A DNA stretch of 49,155 nt, from the NCBI RefSeq assembly GCF_016650095.1, contig NZ_JAENWL010000002.1, positions 1 to 49,155 of the forward strand, written 5' to 3'. Positions 1-8,618 of this stretch are shown piece after piece. This DNA is from Clostridium sp. (GTDB lineage: Bacteria > Bacillota > Clostridia > Clostridiales > Clostridiaceae). The first letter of the stretch is position 1. Each line of letters starts with the position of its first letter. The translations under genes were made by a program, and so were the position numbers. The notes under the pieces were generated by a model. That model was not told the origin of the DNA. It made no database searches and saw nothing but the letters and a program-made list of their open reading frames with translations.

Positions 1-2
1 AA

Positions 3-863
3 CTAATCTTTTGTTAATATTACTATAGATACCACTATGACAATACTTCCAATTATAATCCTAGTTGATATTGGCTCTCCAAAAATAAGTATTCCTAGTA
101 TAAGCCCAACAATGGGCTCAAGAGTACTAAAAATTGTAGCCTTAGATGGCCCTACTATTCTAACCCCTTCTAAAAATGCCATTAAAGCCACAACTGTTGA
201 TATGAATGCCAATAATAAAATGGCCACAAGTGCATAAAAATGAATATGCATATTAAAATTGTTAGTAGTAATTGCAGCTATTAACATCACAACAGCAGAT
301 GCACATGAAATATAAAAAGTTAAAACATAACTGTTGATGACTTTAATCTCTTTGAGAGACGCACCTAGAACATATAATGAATATAGTACTGCTGCAGTAC
401 CTGCGAGCATTATTCCATTTAAATTAAAGCTAACACTTCCCATATCAATTAAAATATAAATCCCTACTAAAGACATAACTAAAGAAATAATTTTTCTAGC
501 ATACATTTTTTCTTTATAAAACACAAATGATAACAAAGTAACAATAGCAGGATGCATATATAAAATCATGCTAGACATACCAATACTTATATAATTGTAT
601 GAACTAAATACACATAAAGAAGTAAGTGTATATCCAAACATGCCTATTATTAATACTAAAACCAATTGCCTTCTAGTTAATTTAATTGATATACCTTTAG
701 TTTTGAGATAATAAAGAAGCATAATCGCTGCAAAAAAGAACCTAAGAAATAGGGTGGTATAGGTATTTGCGCCTCCTATATATGATAGTTTTGCTAGTAT
801 TGGCATAATACCAAAAGCAGTAGCAGATAAAATAATATATAAAATTCCTTTTGTTTTTTCCAT
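3..863 (-). CDS. EamA/DMT-family transporter (drug/metabolite exporter-like)
   Basis: An integral membrane protein of 286 residues, almost wholly hydrophobic, with about ten predicted helices arranged as two EamA repeats. Members of this family export or import small metabolites; the substrate here cannot be read from sequence. The second half contains the typical stretch 'GPSKATIFSTLEP' followed by 'FGEPIS', which is diagnostic of EamA proteins. The ORF track starts 11 codons too early. The ATG of MEKTKG is preceded by AAGGAGG at good spacing, while the upstream ATG has no such site and runs through the ribosome binding site. The stop codon is inside the window, so the gene is complete. It sits just downstream of a long palindrome with a mini-ORF, which may control it. 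Family call is firm; role is not. Confidence 0.9.
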   Translation of the reverse strand: MEKTKGILYIILSATAFGIMPILAKLSYIGGANTYTTLFLRFFFAAIMLLYYLKTKGISIKLTRRQLVLVLIIGMFGYTLTSLCVFSSYNYISIGMSSMILYMHPAIVTLLSFVFYKEKMYARKIISLVMSLVGIYILIDMGSVSFNLNGIMLAGTAAVLYSLYVLGASLKEIKVINSYVLTFYISCASAVVMLIAAITTNNFNMHIHFYALVAILLLAFISTVVALMAFLEGVRIVGPSKATIFSTLEPIVGLILGILIFGEPISTRIIIGSIVIVVSIVILTKD

Positions 864-884
864 AGTATAATCCTCCTTGTTATC

Positions 885-1043
885 AGGGACATTCAAGTAA
901 ATAACAAGTCAGATACTAGTTTATTTCGCGACATACGACCTCTGCAGAATCTGCTGATAGTATAACTATCAACAGAACCTGCCTCCTAGTCTTTCGCGAA
1001 ATATCCGTCGCATCTTTGACTTGTTATTTATTTTCATGCCCCT
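885..1043. repeat. Long imperfect palindrome (MITE-like or regulatory leader)
   Basis: The two halves of this roughly 159-bp stretch are imperfect reverse complements. Matching blocks are AGGGAC/AGGGGC at the ends, AAATAACAAGTC against GACTTGTTATTT, ATTTCGCGA against TCGCGAAAT, and CTGATAGT against ACTATCAACAG at the centre. RNA from either strand could fold into one long interrupted hairpin. No transposase or clear target-site duplication is visible. It may be a small non-autonomous repeat, or a structured leader of the EamA gene, whose ribosome binding site begins just beyond it. I found no second copy in the window. Confidence 0.75.
969..1037 (-). CDS. Candidate 22-residue basic mini-protein inside the palindrome
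   Basis: Reading the minus strand from the outer edge of the palindrome gives an ATG-started frame of 22 codons, beginning MKINNKSKMRRIF and ending RLGGRFC, closed by tandem stops TGA TAG. It is strongly basic. An AAGGGG lies directly before the ATG, too close for an ideal ribosome binding site. If translated, it would lie at the 5' end of the EamA transcript and could act as a leader peptide. It is too short for the ORF track, and coding is not proven. Confidence 0.3.
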   Translation of the reverse strand: MKINNKSKMRRIFRERLGGRFC

Positions 1044-1072
1044 TATATAAAACATCTGAAAATAATTATCAA
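1044..1072 (-). promoter_or_regulatory. Candidate sigma-A promoter for the palindrome/EamA transcript
   Basis: Minus strand TTGATA and TATATA hexamers are separated by 17 bases. A start about 7 bases downstream would begin the RNA at the edge of the palindrome, so the entire hairpin would be at the 5' end. The -10 match is only moderate. Confidence 0.4.
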
Positions 1073-1178
1073 TATAATAACTACTGAAATTGTACCACCT
1101 TTCTGGAAATATTACATCATTTTATATGAACTAGTAAATTATGGAGCTAATATTTAACTGTTAGCTCTATTATTAAAT

Positions 1179-1214
1179 AAGGCCCTACGATTGCATCCGC
1201 AACCGTAGGGCCTT
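1179..1214 (-). terminator. Terminator-like hairpin after the nitroreductase gene
   Basis: A 16-bp stem (AAGGCCCTACGATTGC against GCAACCGTAGGGCCTT, one mismatch) with a 4-base loop is by far the most GC-rich stem nearby. It lies 25 bases beyond the nitroreductase stop on the minus strand. The following minus-strand bases are TTATTTAATAATA, a weak U tract. A smaller hairpin with arms GAGCTAA and TTAGCTC lies just beyond it. Confidence 0.7.
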
Positions 1215-1238
1215 ACAAAAGAACTTTAAAAGCACATT

Positions 1239-1784
1239 TTACTTACCATTATAAGCATTATCCCAAGTGTTTAAAAACACAAAATCCTTTATATCTTTTT
1301 TATCGTTATGCTCCTTGCTTTCAGCAATTTCTCCAATAGGTGTCATGGCAACTACTTTGTAATTTTGTGGAATGGACAAGGTTTTTTTAATAATATCCTC
1401 GTCAATTGCAGCAATCCAACAAGTTCCATATCCCTCATTAGTAGCTGATAAAACAAAATGCTCCATAGCTATGGCACTATCCACTAAATAGAACTCTTTG
1501 TTTTCTACTTCCCCAGAAGCACCTGGGTCTGCTACTACAACTGCAGTCATTGGTGAATCAATTATTGACTGTGCTGCTGAATTATCCTTATTCATTATAG
1601 CTTTAGAAATTTGTTCTAGTTCCCTTTTTTCATCAACTAGAATAAATCTGTAAGAAGTATTATTTTTCCATGAAGGCGACATCATAGCCGCATTAATCAT
1701 TCGAGCTAATTTTTCTCTATCTATTGGGGTATTATTAAATTTTTTAATACTTTTTCTTGTTTGGACTACATCGTAAAATTCCAT
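1239..1784 (-). CDS. Nitroreductase-family FMN oxidoreductase
   Basis: A 181-residue protein of the nitroreductase fold. The N-terminus 'VVQTRKSIKKF' is the usual Arg-Ser FMN-phosphate region, followed by 'MINAAMMSPSWKNNTSYRF' for flavin binding, and 'GYGTCWIAAI' and 'TPIGEI' near the C-terminus. These are compact NAD(P)H-flavin reductases; the physiological substrate is unknown. The start is placed at MEFYDVV because GAAGGAG precedes that ATG at good spacing and lies inside the longer track version. It begins 54 bases after the MurJ-like gene in the same direction, with only a weak AT hairpin between, so it may be read through from the glycan locus. A strong hairpin follows it. Confidence 0.88.
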   Translation of the reverse strand: MEFYDVVQTRKSIKKFNNTPIDREKLARMINAAMMSPSWKNNTSYRFILVDEKRELEQISKAIMNKDNSAAQSIIDSPMTAVVVADPGASGEVENKEFYLVDSAIAMEHFVLSATNEGYGTCWIAAIDEDIIKKTLSIPQNYKVVAMTPIGEIAESKEHNDKKDIKDFVFLNTWDNAYNGK

Positions 1785-1837
1785 ATAATCACGCTCCTTC
1801 ATTTTTAGTATGCGTAATTATTTCTTAAATAATGTAC

Positions 1838-3391
1838 TTATCTTTTTATAATTTTCTTTTTAAATATATCCCACAAATACGTACATTCTTCAATTTTTAA
1901 AAGGTATGTTAGAGCGAAATATAATAGTATTCCTACAGTCGCACATAGAAGTAACATCATTAAGTTTACAATAAAAGTTGAAGCCATATTGATTATAAAT
2001 ATCTTTTTAATAAAGTACACTACAACTCCCATAATAATAGATGCTATAGAAATTTTTCCTACAGTTTTAAGAATAGATCTAAAATTGATTCCCTTAAATT
2101 TCTTATTCATCTGAATTAGCAACATTACGGTGATAATTACAGAGGAAATAGATGAGGATAGTGTTAGTCCAGGCACTGACATATACCTATATAAAACTGC
2201 ACTAAAAACAATGTTTGTTATTACTCCCACCACGCTATAAACCATTGGTGTTTTGGTGTCCTTTGCAGAGTAAAATGCTCTATTTAATATGTCTCGAACC
2301 CCATAAGCTATCATAGTTGGTGAATAGAATATTAATGCTGTAGAAACTAAGTTAACATCACTTACTGTAAATTTACCTCTTAAAAATAATACACTAATTA
2401 TTGGTTTTCTTAATATAACAATTGCAAGTGCTGCTGGTATCATAACTAAATTTATTATATTAATTGATTTAACGAATGATTTCTTATACTCAGCATGATT
2501 ATTTTGAACTATTAAGGTAGACAGTATTGGATATACTATCATAGAAACTGCTACCGCAAAAACTTCGTATGTAAGCAGTGTTACTTTATTTGCAGCTTCA
2601 AGAATTGAAGCTGCTCCTTCATATAAGCCCATTGCAAAGGATCTATTTATAAATAAATTAAATTGCATGGTTGCTGTGCTTATTATTATGGGAATCATTA
2701 ATAAAAACATCTTCTGGAGGTCCTTATTCTTAAGGTTCACTTCTAATTTATACCTGTATCCTAGCTTTTTAAACTTTGGAACATTAATTATGAATTGCAC
2801 AAAAAAAGCTAGTACCGTTGTAATTGCAAAGCCTGTAAGACCAAATTTATCAACAAATAAGCTTAAATAAATTATATATATTAAGCTTGCAGATGCTGCC
2901 ATAGCAGCCGGAATAGAGAATTCTTTGTGAGCTTGAAGTGTTCCTGCCACAATACCTTGAAGAGTTAAAAATAACACTGATAAGAACATTATCCTAAGTA
3001 TTTTCACGGTTTGGGCAAATATAATCGGGTCCTTAGATAAATCGTTTGCAAAAAAATACACTATATAATAGGAACATAATATACCAATCCCAGTGATAAT
3101 TACGGTTAATATCATGGAAACATTAGTCACGTTATTTACAAAACTATTTCGCTCATCTAATTCTTTTGTCTCAATATATTCCGTTAGAATGGGTATTATA
3201 GTAGTACTGAGTCCATATCCTAAACTAGTAAATAGAAATACTACACCAAAACACCATACATATATATCTGTTGAATAAGATGTTCCGAATTTAGCAAACA
3301 TTAAGCTATCGCGTACAATAGCTAGCATCTTTCCAATTATTACAAATAAAATTACAATCATTGAACTTTTTAAAACTTTGTTATCTCTCAT
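1838..3391 (-). CDS. MurJ/MviN-family lipid-linked glycan flippase (copy 1)
   Basis: A 517-residue polytopic membrane protein with about 14 helices. The N-terminal region 'IGKMLAIVRDSLMFAKFG' is the MurJ/MviN signature, where the Arg-Asp/Glu pair lies in helix 1, and 'ILNRAFYSAKDTKTP' matches the conserved second-lobe segment. MurJ proteins flip undecaprenyl-linked lipid II. Because this copy sits at the end of a glycan locus and a second copy occurs at 13.8 kb, it more likely serves a lipid-linked polysaccharide repeat than peptidoglycan (inference). The start is the ATG of MRDNK, six bases after GGAG; the earlier ATG of the track overlaps that ribosome binding site. It follows a glycosyltransferase gene closely. 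Confidence 0.88.
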   Translation of the reverse strand: MRDNKVLKSSMIVILFVIIGKMLAIVRDSLMFAKFGTSYSTDIYVWCFGVVFLFTSLGYGLSTTIIPILTEYIETKELDERNSFVNNVTNVSMILTVIITGIGILCSYYIVYFFANDLSKDPIIFAQTVKILRIMFLSVLFLTLQGIVAGTLQAHKEFSIPAAMAASASLIYIIYLSLFVDKFGLTGFAITTVLAFFVQFIINVPKFKKLGYRYKLEVNLKNKDLQKMFLLMIPIIISTATMQFNLFINRSFAMGLYEGAASILEAANKVTLLTYEVFAVAVSMIVYPILSTLIVQNNHAEYKKSFVKSINIINLVMIPAALAIVILRKPIISVLFLRGKFTVSDVNLVSTALIFYSPTMIAYGVRDILNRAFYSAKDTKTPMVYSVVGVITNIVFSAVLYRYMSVPGLTLSSSISSVIITVMLLIQMNKKFKGINFRSILKTVGKISIASIIMGVVVYFIKKIFIINMASTFIVNLMMLLLCATVGILLYFALTYLLKIEECTYLWDIFKKKIIKR

Positions 3392-3423
3392 GGTACACTC
3401 CATTTTTTATAAATTTTAATAAT

Positions 3424-4527
3424 CTATTTATTAATTTTTAATATGCTTTTATAAATTTCATAATAATTATCCCGAAAATTTTCTATAGTAAAATTATTTA
3501 CAATAATCTTATATAAATTTTCACCTTTTACATTTAAATTACTCTTATCTAAATAAGCCTCTTTCATAGCTTTGTAAATATCTTCATTATTTTGGCTTTT
3601 TATTTTATAACCGCTATTTTCATCCAATATACACTCTAAGTCGCCTACCACAGTATAAATTAACGATTTCTTTACAATTCCTGATTCTAAAACTGTGAGT
3701 GGTGGTGCTCCTCCCTCACTTAAAGAAGCCAAAACACTAACATTAGAAGCGTTTATATAGTCTATTGGATTAGTTACATTACCGGCCATAGTAATATTAT
3801 TCTCAAGTTTTAATTTTACTATTAACGCCTCTAGTTCTGGCCGTAGCTCTCCATCACCAACTAAAAGCAATTTCACATCTTGAAACTCAAAAGTTAACTT
3901 TCTAAAGGCAAGTATAACTTCTTTATGATTTTTTATAGGATGAAATCTTGCAACCATAGCAAATACAAAATCCTGTTCTTTTATTCCAAAATTATTTCTT
4001 ATTTCTTCTGCTGATGTTATAATATTATTTTTTTTAATATCTATACCATTATTTACAACTGATTTGGTTCCTTGAATTTTTTTTTCTTCTAATAGACACT
4101 TCAGGTTATTTGATACGCAAATATAATTATTAAAGCTCTTTAGACCCTTGATACTCAGAGGAGTAAAAATAAAATATTTTAATTTATTATTTAAAAAATC
4201 ATATCTAAAATCACTGTGAACTACTGCTACTGAAGGCACCGTTAATTTACTTTTTAAAATCAAATGCATGAGGAAGGGTTTTGCTCCATGGAAATTTACT
4301 ATACTTATTGAGTTGTTATTTATAAATTCCAGAAGCTCAATGCTATTAAGCTTCTTTGTAAAAAGTTTATAGCTAACATCCATAGTTTTAGCTTTTGAGT
4401 AAAGTGGGCCTTCACCCAAACAACCAATTACATTTTCAAAATTTTTATTGTCTTTGTTACATATGTTTAATACGTGGTTTCCACCACCACCATTATCATT
4501 GCCAGATATTATATGCAAAACTTTAAT
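3424..4527 (-). CDS. GT4-family glycosyltransferase, apparent AUU start
   Basis: A GT-B fold retaining glycosyltransferase of about 367 residues. The N-terminus KVLHIISGNDNGGGG is the acceptor-side glycine-rich loop. The middle 'FAMVARFHPIKNHKEVI' begins the Rossmann nucleotide-sugar domain, and 'SLSEGGAPPLTVLESG' is the conserved E-x7-E type motif of GT4. The donor and acceptor are unknown. No ATG, GTG or good TTG serves this frame. AAGGAGGGG stands eight bases (from AGGAGG) before an ATT codon that lines up with the usual family start MKVLHI. The track's TTG lies upstream and would translate the Shine-Dalgarno itself as Lys-Glu-Gly. It lies between the TagA-like gene and MurJ-like copy 1. 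Confidence 0.85.
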   Translation of the reverse strand: MKVLHIISGNDNGGGGNHVLNICNKDNKNFENVIGCLGEGPLYSKAKTMDVSYKLFTKKLNSIELLEFINNNSISIVNFHGAKPFLMHLILKSKLTVPSVAVVHSDFRYDFLNNKLKYFIFTPLSIKGLKSFNNYICVSNNLKCLLEEKKIQGTKSVVNNGIDIKKNNIITSAEEIRNNFGIKEQDFVFAMVARFHPIKNHKEVILAFRKLTFEFQDVKLLLVGDGELRPELEALIVKLKLENNITMAGNVTNPIDYINASNVSVLASLSEGGAPPLTVLESGIVKKSLIYTVVGDLECILDENSGYKIKSQNNEDIYKAMKEAYLDKSNLNVKGENLYKIIVNNFTIENFRDNYYEIYKSILKINK

Positions 4528-4583
4528 GTGGATCCCCTCCTTGTGCTTCCCTGTTGTAAATAACAACAGATTTATTTTAACAA

Positions 4584-5303
4584 TTATTTACGTTTATACT
4601 TTTCCTTAATAACCATTAAAATAAATTCAGGTATAGATGATAATCTTTTAAGTCTAAAAGGTTCTTTTGCAACTCTATATAACCATTCTAGTCCCAATTT
4701 TATCATCCACTTAGGTGCACGTTTAAGATTCCCAGCTATGATATCAAAACTTCCTCCAACTCCCATAAATATACTGCAAGGAAGTCTGTCCATGTATTTT
4801 GCTATAAACATTTCTTGCCTTGGACATCCCATTGCAACAAATAAAACACTTGGGCTAACTTTTTCTATTTCCTTTAATATTTCTTCACAATTATCCATTT
4901 CGAAATATCCATCATGACTCCCTAAAATATTTAATTTTCGATATTTAGTTCGTAAATTAATATTGCACATATCCACTGTTTCCTTTGTAGATCCTAACAA
5001 ATATATTCCTTTGTTTTCTTTTTCACATTTTTTCACAATACTGTCCATAAGCTCTACTCCAGCAATTTTTTCTTTAACCGGCCTACCTACAATTTTAGCA
5101 CATATTACCGTACTAATTCCATCCGGAATAATTATAGCATTTTTACTAGTTATACTATCCAATAATACATTGTTTTGTAATCCAGTGAGAAGTACTTCTG
5201 GATTTCCGGAAACAATATGTACTTTTTTAAAATTGTTTATACTTCTAAGCAATTCTTCCATATTATCATTAAAAATTTCATATTGCAAAATTCTTGTTGT
5301 CAT
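4584..5303 (-). CDS. WecG/TagA/CpsF-family (GT26) glycosyltransferase, likely ManNAc transferase
   Basis: A 239-residue enzyme of GT26, which adds N-acetylmannosamine or its uronate to a lipid-linked first sugar on the inner membrane face. 'IIPDGISTV' carries the conserved catalytic-type Asp, 'VAMGCPRQEMFI' is the family signature, and 'GVGGSFDIIAGNLKRAPKWM' followed by 'GLEWLYRVAKEPFRLKR' completes the C-terminal membrane-docking region. Length is typical for TagA. A UDP-GlcNAc 2-epimerase gene about 3 kb upstream could supply UDP-ManNAc, and the phosphoglycosyl transferase gene directly upstream could supply the acceptor. GGAGGGG precedes the ATG at good spacing. Exact donor is inferred. 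Confidence 0.9.
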   Translation of the reverse strand: MTTRILQYEIFNDNMEELLRSINNFKKVHIVSGNPEVLLTGLQNNVLLDSITSKNAIIIPDGISTVICAKIVGRPVKEKIAGVELMDSIVKKCEKENKGIYLLGSTKETVDMCNINLRTKYRKLNILGSHDGYFEMDNCEEILKEIEKVSPSVLFVAMGCPRQEMFIAKYMDRLPCSIFMGVGGSFDIIAGNLKRAPKWMIKLGLEWLYRVAKEPFRLKRLSSIPEFILMVIKEKYKRK

Positions 5304-5377
5304 AAAACCCCTCCAATAATTTGCATTTTATAGATACCTATATTCACTTTAATGAATTAAGTCCCTAAAGTGACTTA

Positions 5378-6031
5378 TTAATAAGCTCCTTCTTTTTTAA
5401 ATACAGATATTACTGTTAAGAAGAGTATTTTTATGTCTAAAAGGACTGAAAAGTCCACAATGTATTTCAGATCATAAGAAACCGTTTTTCCTAGTTCAAT
5501 TTCTCCTCTTCCACTAATCTGTGCAAGTCCAGTGATTCCTGGCAAAACTAGAAGTCTTTGCTTATAACTTTCTGGATAATACTGTACTACCTCTGGTATT
5601 TCAGGCCTAGGACCTACAAGGCTCATTTGTCCAAACAGAACATTAAAAAGTTGAGGAATTTCATCTAAGCTGCTGCTCCTTAAAAAGTTACCCACCTTAG
5701 TTACTCTGCTGTCTGACTTACTTTGAAATACGAAATTCTCTAAATCATTCGGGTCTATATTAAGTTCTCTTTTACTTTCAGCTTGAACTATCATAGTTCT
5801 AAATTTATATATTGTAAAATTTTCTCCATTTTTACCAACTCTTATTTGTTTAAAAAGAGCAGGTCCTTTTGAGTCTAACTTTATTGCAAATATCAATATT
5901 AGATATAATGGACTTAAAATTATTATACCTATGAAAGACAGAACTATATCCATAAGCCGCTTTATAACAAAACTAATTTTTTTATTTTTTATACATTTAT
6001 TTACATCTATTTGAATAATATTTTTTTGCAT
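5378..6031 (-). CDS. Minimal (PglC-like) undecaprenyl-phosphate phosphoglycosyl transferase
   Basis: A 217-residue monotopic sugar transferase (PF02397), which starts glycan synthesis by moving a sugar-1-phosphate onto undecaprenyl phosphate. One hydrophobic segment ('IVLSFIGIIILSPLYLILI') with the helix-breaking Ser-Pro is followed by 'KGPALFKQIRVGKNG' and 'YKFRTM'. 'RSSSLDEIPQLFNVL' contains the catalytic Asp-Glu pair, and 'MSLVGPRPE' and 'LPGITGLAQISGRGE' complete the family set. It lacks the extra N-terminal helices and CoA-binding-like domain of WbaP/WcaJ, so it is the short type. Donor could be UDP-GlcNAc, or a 6-deoxy sugar made via the membrane dehydratase at 31 kb; sequence does not settle this. 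AGGAG precedes the ATG. Confidence 0.92.
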   Translation of the reverse strand: MQKNIIQIDVNKCIKNKKISFVIKRLMDIVLSFIGIIILSPLYLILIFAIKLDSKGPALFKQIRVGKNGENFTIYKFRTMIVQAESKRELNIDPNDLENFVFQSKSDSRVTKVGNFLRSSSLDEIPQLFNVLFGQMSLVGPRPEIPEVVQYYPESYKQRLLVLPGITGLAQISGRGEIELGKTVSYDLKYIVDFSVLLDIKILFLTVISVFKKEGAY

Positions 6032-6048
6032 ATTTACTCCTACCTTTT

Positions 6049-6082
6049 ACCTTAATAAAATATAATACTATTTGATTAAGGT
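6049..6082. repeat. Short hairpin between the Wzy-like and phosphoglycosyl transferase genes
   Basis: Arms ACCTTAAT and ATTAAGGT (8 bp, perfect) surround an 18-base AT loop in the 57-base gap. It has no U tract and is probably too weak to terminate. It may be an mRNA processing or stability element. Confidence 0.35.
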
Positions 6083-6088
6083 TATTAA

Positions 6089-7342
6089 TTAAATAGTTTG
6101 ATTATCTTTAATGTTTAATAAAGCCTCTACTGTAGCTAACAAAAACCAAAAATAAGTTGTTGCTTTAGGAACAAAAAATAAGTTATCCGATATATTCATA
6201 AATAGAAAAGCAATCATACTCGCCATTACACCCATATAAAATGGTTTATGAAACTTATCTATAGTGGTACTATACAATCTCTTAATTCTAAGTAGCGCAA
6301 TAGTTATTATTCCTAAAAATGAAACTATTCCTATTATTCCTAATTCACTTTGCACTTTTAAATATGAATTATGGGCTGGATAATCTTGATACTCAAAATA
6401 TTTTAATTCCTTATACTTACTTACATATTCATTATATCTAGTAGCGTAATTTCCATTACCAACACCTAGAATAGGATGTTCCTTTATCATCATAATAGCC
6501 GTTTTCCATAGTTTAAGCCGTGATTCATTTTGCAAAGCATTAGGAATATCTTTTGCTCTATCTAAGACTGAAGGTATAAACATTAATACAGTGCCAGTTA
6601 AACCAAAAGGTATTATTAATTTCCAGCTGTACACAACGCATAAAATAATAGCACCAAGAGCAAACCCTAATTGTGCATTTCTAGAATAAGTCATAAATAG
6701 ATTTACAATTAATAATATTGAAATAATTGTATATATGGCCCTATATTTTAATCTTTTTTCATAAATAGATAACATTATGACTGGAAAAATAATCAAGATA
6801 AGGTAGGCTGCATAGGCATTAGGATTATACATCGTAGCAGCAATTTTAATTACCGTATATCCTGATGAATATGCCACAATAAATTTTTCATCAAGGCCCC
6901 ATATTGTAAAATGTTGTATGATTCCGAAAATGCTTAAAAGTAAAGAAGTAAAAATGTAACATTTAAGTAATGTTGTTATAGCTTCTTTAGTATTAAATTC
7001 ATATTTAATTATAAAATATATAAATAAATATGTTAAATATCTAAGGCTTTCTGTTAAAGCCAATGACTTATCTGTTGCATACACCGTTGATACAAGCATT
7101 ATCCCAAATAGAATTGCCATTAAAATACTCAATTTATTTGTAAAAAAGTCAATAATTCCACTGATAAAACGCTTTCTTATATCCCTGCGAAGAACTATAC
7201 CAAAAATATACGAAATTATTAATATTCCTAACATAATATCTGTAATAGGTAAATCTTTATACTTAGTTCCTTCTTGAATTAGTGGCATTATTACTATATA
7301 TATGCACATAAAATAAAGTAGGAGTCCACCTTTATCCTTCAC
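6089..7342 (-). CDS. O-antigen ligase/Wzy-like polymerase (copy 1)
   Basis: A 417-residue polytopic membrane protein of the PF04932 O-antigen ligase/polymerase family, with about 11 helices. 'YSRNAQLGFALGAI' and, after a large extracytoplasmic loop, 'PILGVGNGNYATRY' and 'DYPAHNSYLKVQSELG' match the conserved His-Asn-loop region of Wzy/WaaL proteins. In a Gram-positive it would join lipid-linked repeats into polymer, or transfer polymer to an acceptor, outside the membrane. The start is set at a GTG three codons into the track version, because GAGAGG stands eight bases before it. A second related gene lies at 10.9 kb. Confidence 0.85.
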   Translation of the reverse strand: MKDKGGLLLYFMCIYIVIMPLIQEGTKYKDLPITDIMLGILIISYIFGIVLRRDIRKRFISGIIDFFTNKLSILMAILFGIMLVSTVYATDKSLALTESLRYLTYLFIYFIIKYEFNTKEAITTLLKCYIFTSLLLSIFGIIQHFTIWGLDEKFIVAYSSGYTVIKIAATMYNPNAYAAYLILIIFPVIMLSIYEKRLKYRAIYTIISILLIVNLFMTYSRNAQLGFALGAIILCVVYSWKLIIPFGLTGTVLMFIPSVLDRAKDIPNALQNESRLKLWKTAIMMIKEHPILGVGNGNYATRYNEYVSKYKELKYFEYQDYPAHNSYLKVQSELGIIGIVSFLGIITIALLRIKRLYSTTIDKFHKPFYMGVMASMIAFLFMNISDNLFFVPKATTYFWFLLATVEALLNIKDNQTI

Positions 7343-7382
7343 TCTTATCACCTCTCTTATACATACTAGGATATTAATGCTT

Positions 7383-8603
7383 TTATTGTAATTCCATTAA
7401 TATTTTCTCAAGTTTCCTTGTAATAGTATCTCTATTATAATTTTCTTTAACATATCGTCTTCCATTTTCACCTAGTTTTCCTCTAAGTTCTTTATCATTA
7501 TATAGTTTAATTACCGCTTCTGCAATATCTTCTGAATTTTCAGGTTCTACCACTATCCCTGCCTGTGCATTGTTAATTAATCTTTCCGCCTCACCCTTTA
7601 CTGCCATGATAATAGGAACTTCAGAACATAGTGTCTCAAACATTTTAGAAGGTAAAGCGCCCTCAAATAGCTGTAATTTTCTGAGTGGTATAATAGCAGC
7701 ATCCATAGATGCAACTATTTTAGGCATATTAACCTTAGGTTGCAATGGCACAAAAGTTACATTTGTTAATTTTTTTTCTTTCACCATATTTATAAGATCT
7801 TGCTTTTCTGGTCCATCACCTACAAATACAAATTGAATATCTTTTATATCTTTTACAATATCTGCAGCATTAATTATAACTTTCAAGCCTTGAGCAATTC
7901 CATGTATACCTGCGTAGCATAATGAAAATTTATCTTCTATTCCTATTTCCCGTCTAAAGTCTTCATCTCGCTTTTCTTTTTTGAATAGTTCTGTATTTAC
8001 ACCATTAGTTATTAGATGCACCTTATTTTTGTCAAAACCCCTACCAACAATATCATCGAGAATTCCTTGAGTTTGACATGTAACTGCTGAAGCTTTCCTA
8101 TAGCAGAACTCTTCAAGCCATACAGACAATTTTATAAATAATTTATTATTTAACACTCCTAGCTTCACAGCCGATTCAGGCCATAAATCTGATATATTGA
8201 AAATAAATTTAGCTTTCTTAAGTTTAGATAATATATACCCTGACCATCCTAAAAATAGCGGAGGTGATTCTGTAATAATAAAATCTTGCCGTTCTATATA
8301 TTTATACCCTTGAAACACTGATGAAAAAGTAAAGGATAAATAATTTCTTAATCGTTTAGTAAAACTTTTAGATTTTGTAGCATAAATGCTGGTTCTTACT
8401 ATTTTTATTCCTTCAATTTCTTCAAGAAATACCTTTTTACCTTTGTACCCATCAAATATTTCACCTTTTGGATAATTTGGTAATGCCGTTAATATAGTAA
8501 CTTCATGGCCCAATTGTTTTAACCCTTTAGCAAACTCAAATATTCTATTTTGGGGAGCACCCACCTCAGGTGGACAATATTGAGTTAAAAATAAAATTCT
8601 CAT
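7383..8603 (-). CDS. GT4-family glycosyltransferase (WbuB-like)
   Basis: A 406-residue GT4 enzyme. The opening 'MRILFLTQYCPPEVGAPQNR' is typical of the WbuB-like subgroup, whose characterised members add a deoxy amino sugar such as L-FucNAc or other HexNAc during O-antigen assembly. 'CYAGIHGIAQGL' starts the donor domain, and 'FEGALPSKMFETLCSEVPII' carries the conserved Lys and Glu region. The gene lies 15 bases after wecB and is preceded by GGAGAGGTG, so it is translated as part of the same unit. The donor sugar cannot be assigned from sequence. The family call is secure. Confidence 0.9.
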   Translation of the reverse strand: MRILFLTQYCPPEVGAPQNRIFEFAKGLKQLGHEVTILTALPNYPKGEIFDGYKGKKVFLEEIEGIKIVRTSIYATKSKSFTKRLRNYLSFTFSSVFQGYKYIERQDFIITESPPLFLGWSGYILSKLKKAKFIFNISDLWPESAVKLGVLNNKLFIKLSVWLEEFCYRKASAVTCQTQGILDDIVGRGFDKNKVHLITNGVNTELFKKEKRDEDFRREIGIEDKFSLCYAGIHGIAQGLKVIINAADIVKDIKDIQFVFVGDGPEKQDLINMVKEKKLTNVTFVPLQPKVNMPKIVASMDAAIIPLRKLQLFEGALPSKMFETLCSEVPIIMAVKGEAERLINNAQAGIVVEPENSEDIAEAVIKLYNDKELRGKLGENGRRYVKENYNRDTITRKLEKILMELQ

Positions 8604-8618
8604 GTTTTCACCTCTCCA

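Noticed and set aside
1817-1833. Hairpin ATTATTT/AAATAAT between MurJ-like copy 1 and the nitroreductase gene as terminator
   Set aside because: The stem is entirely A-T, seven pairs, with no U tract; it is too weak to claim as a terminator.
4963-5319. Plus-strand 118-residue ORF
   Set aside because: It is a shadow of the TagA-like gene, whose motifs are intact on the minus strand.
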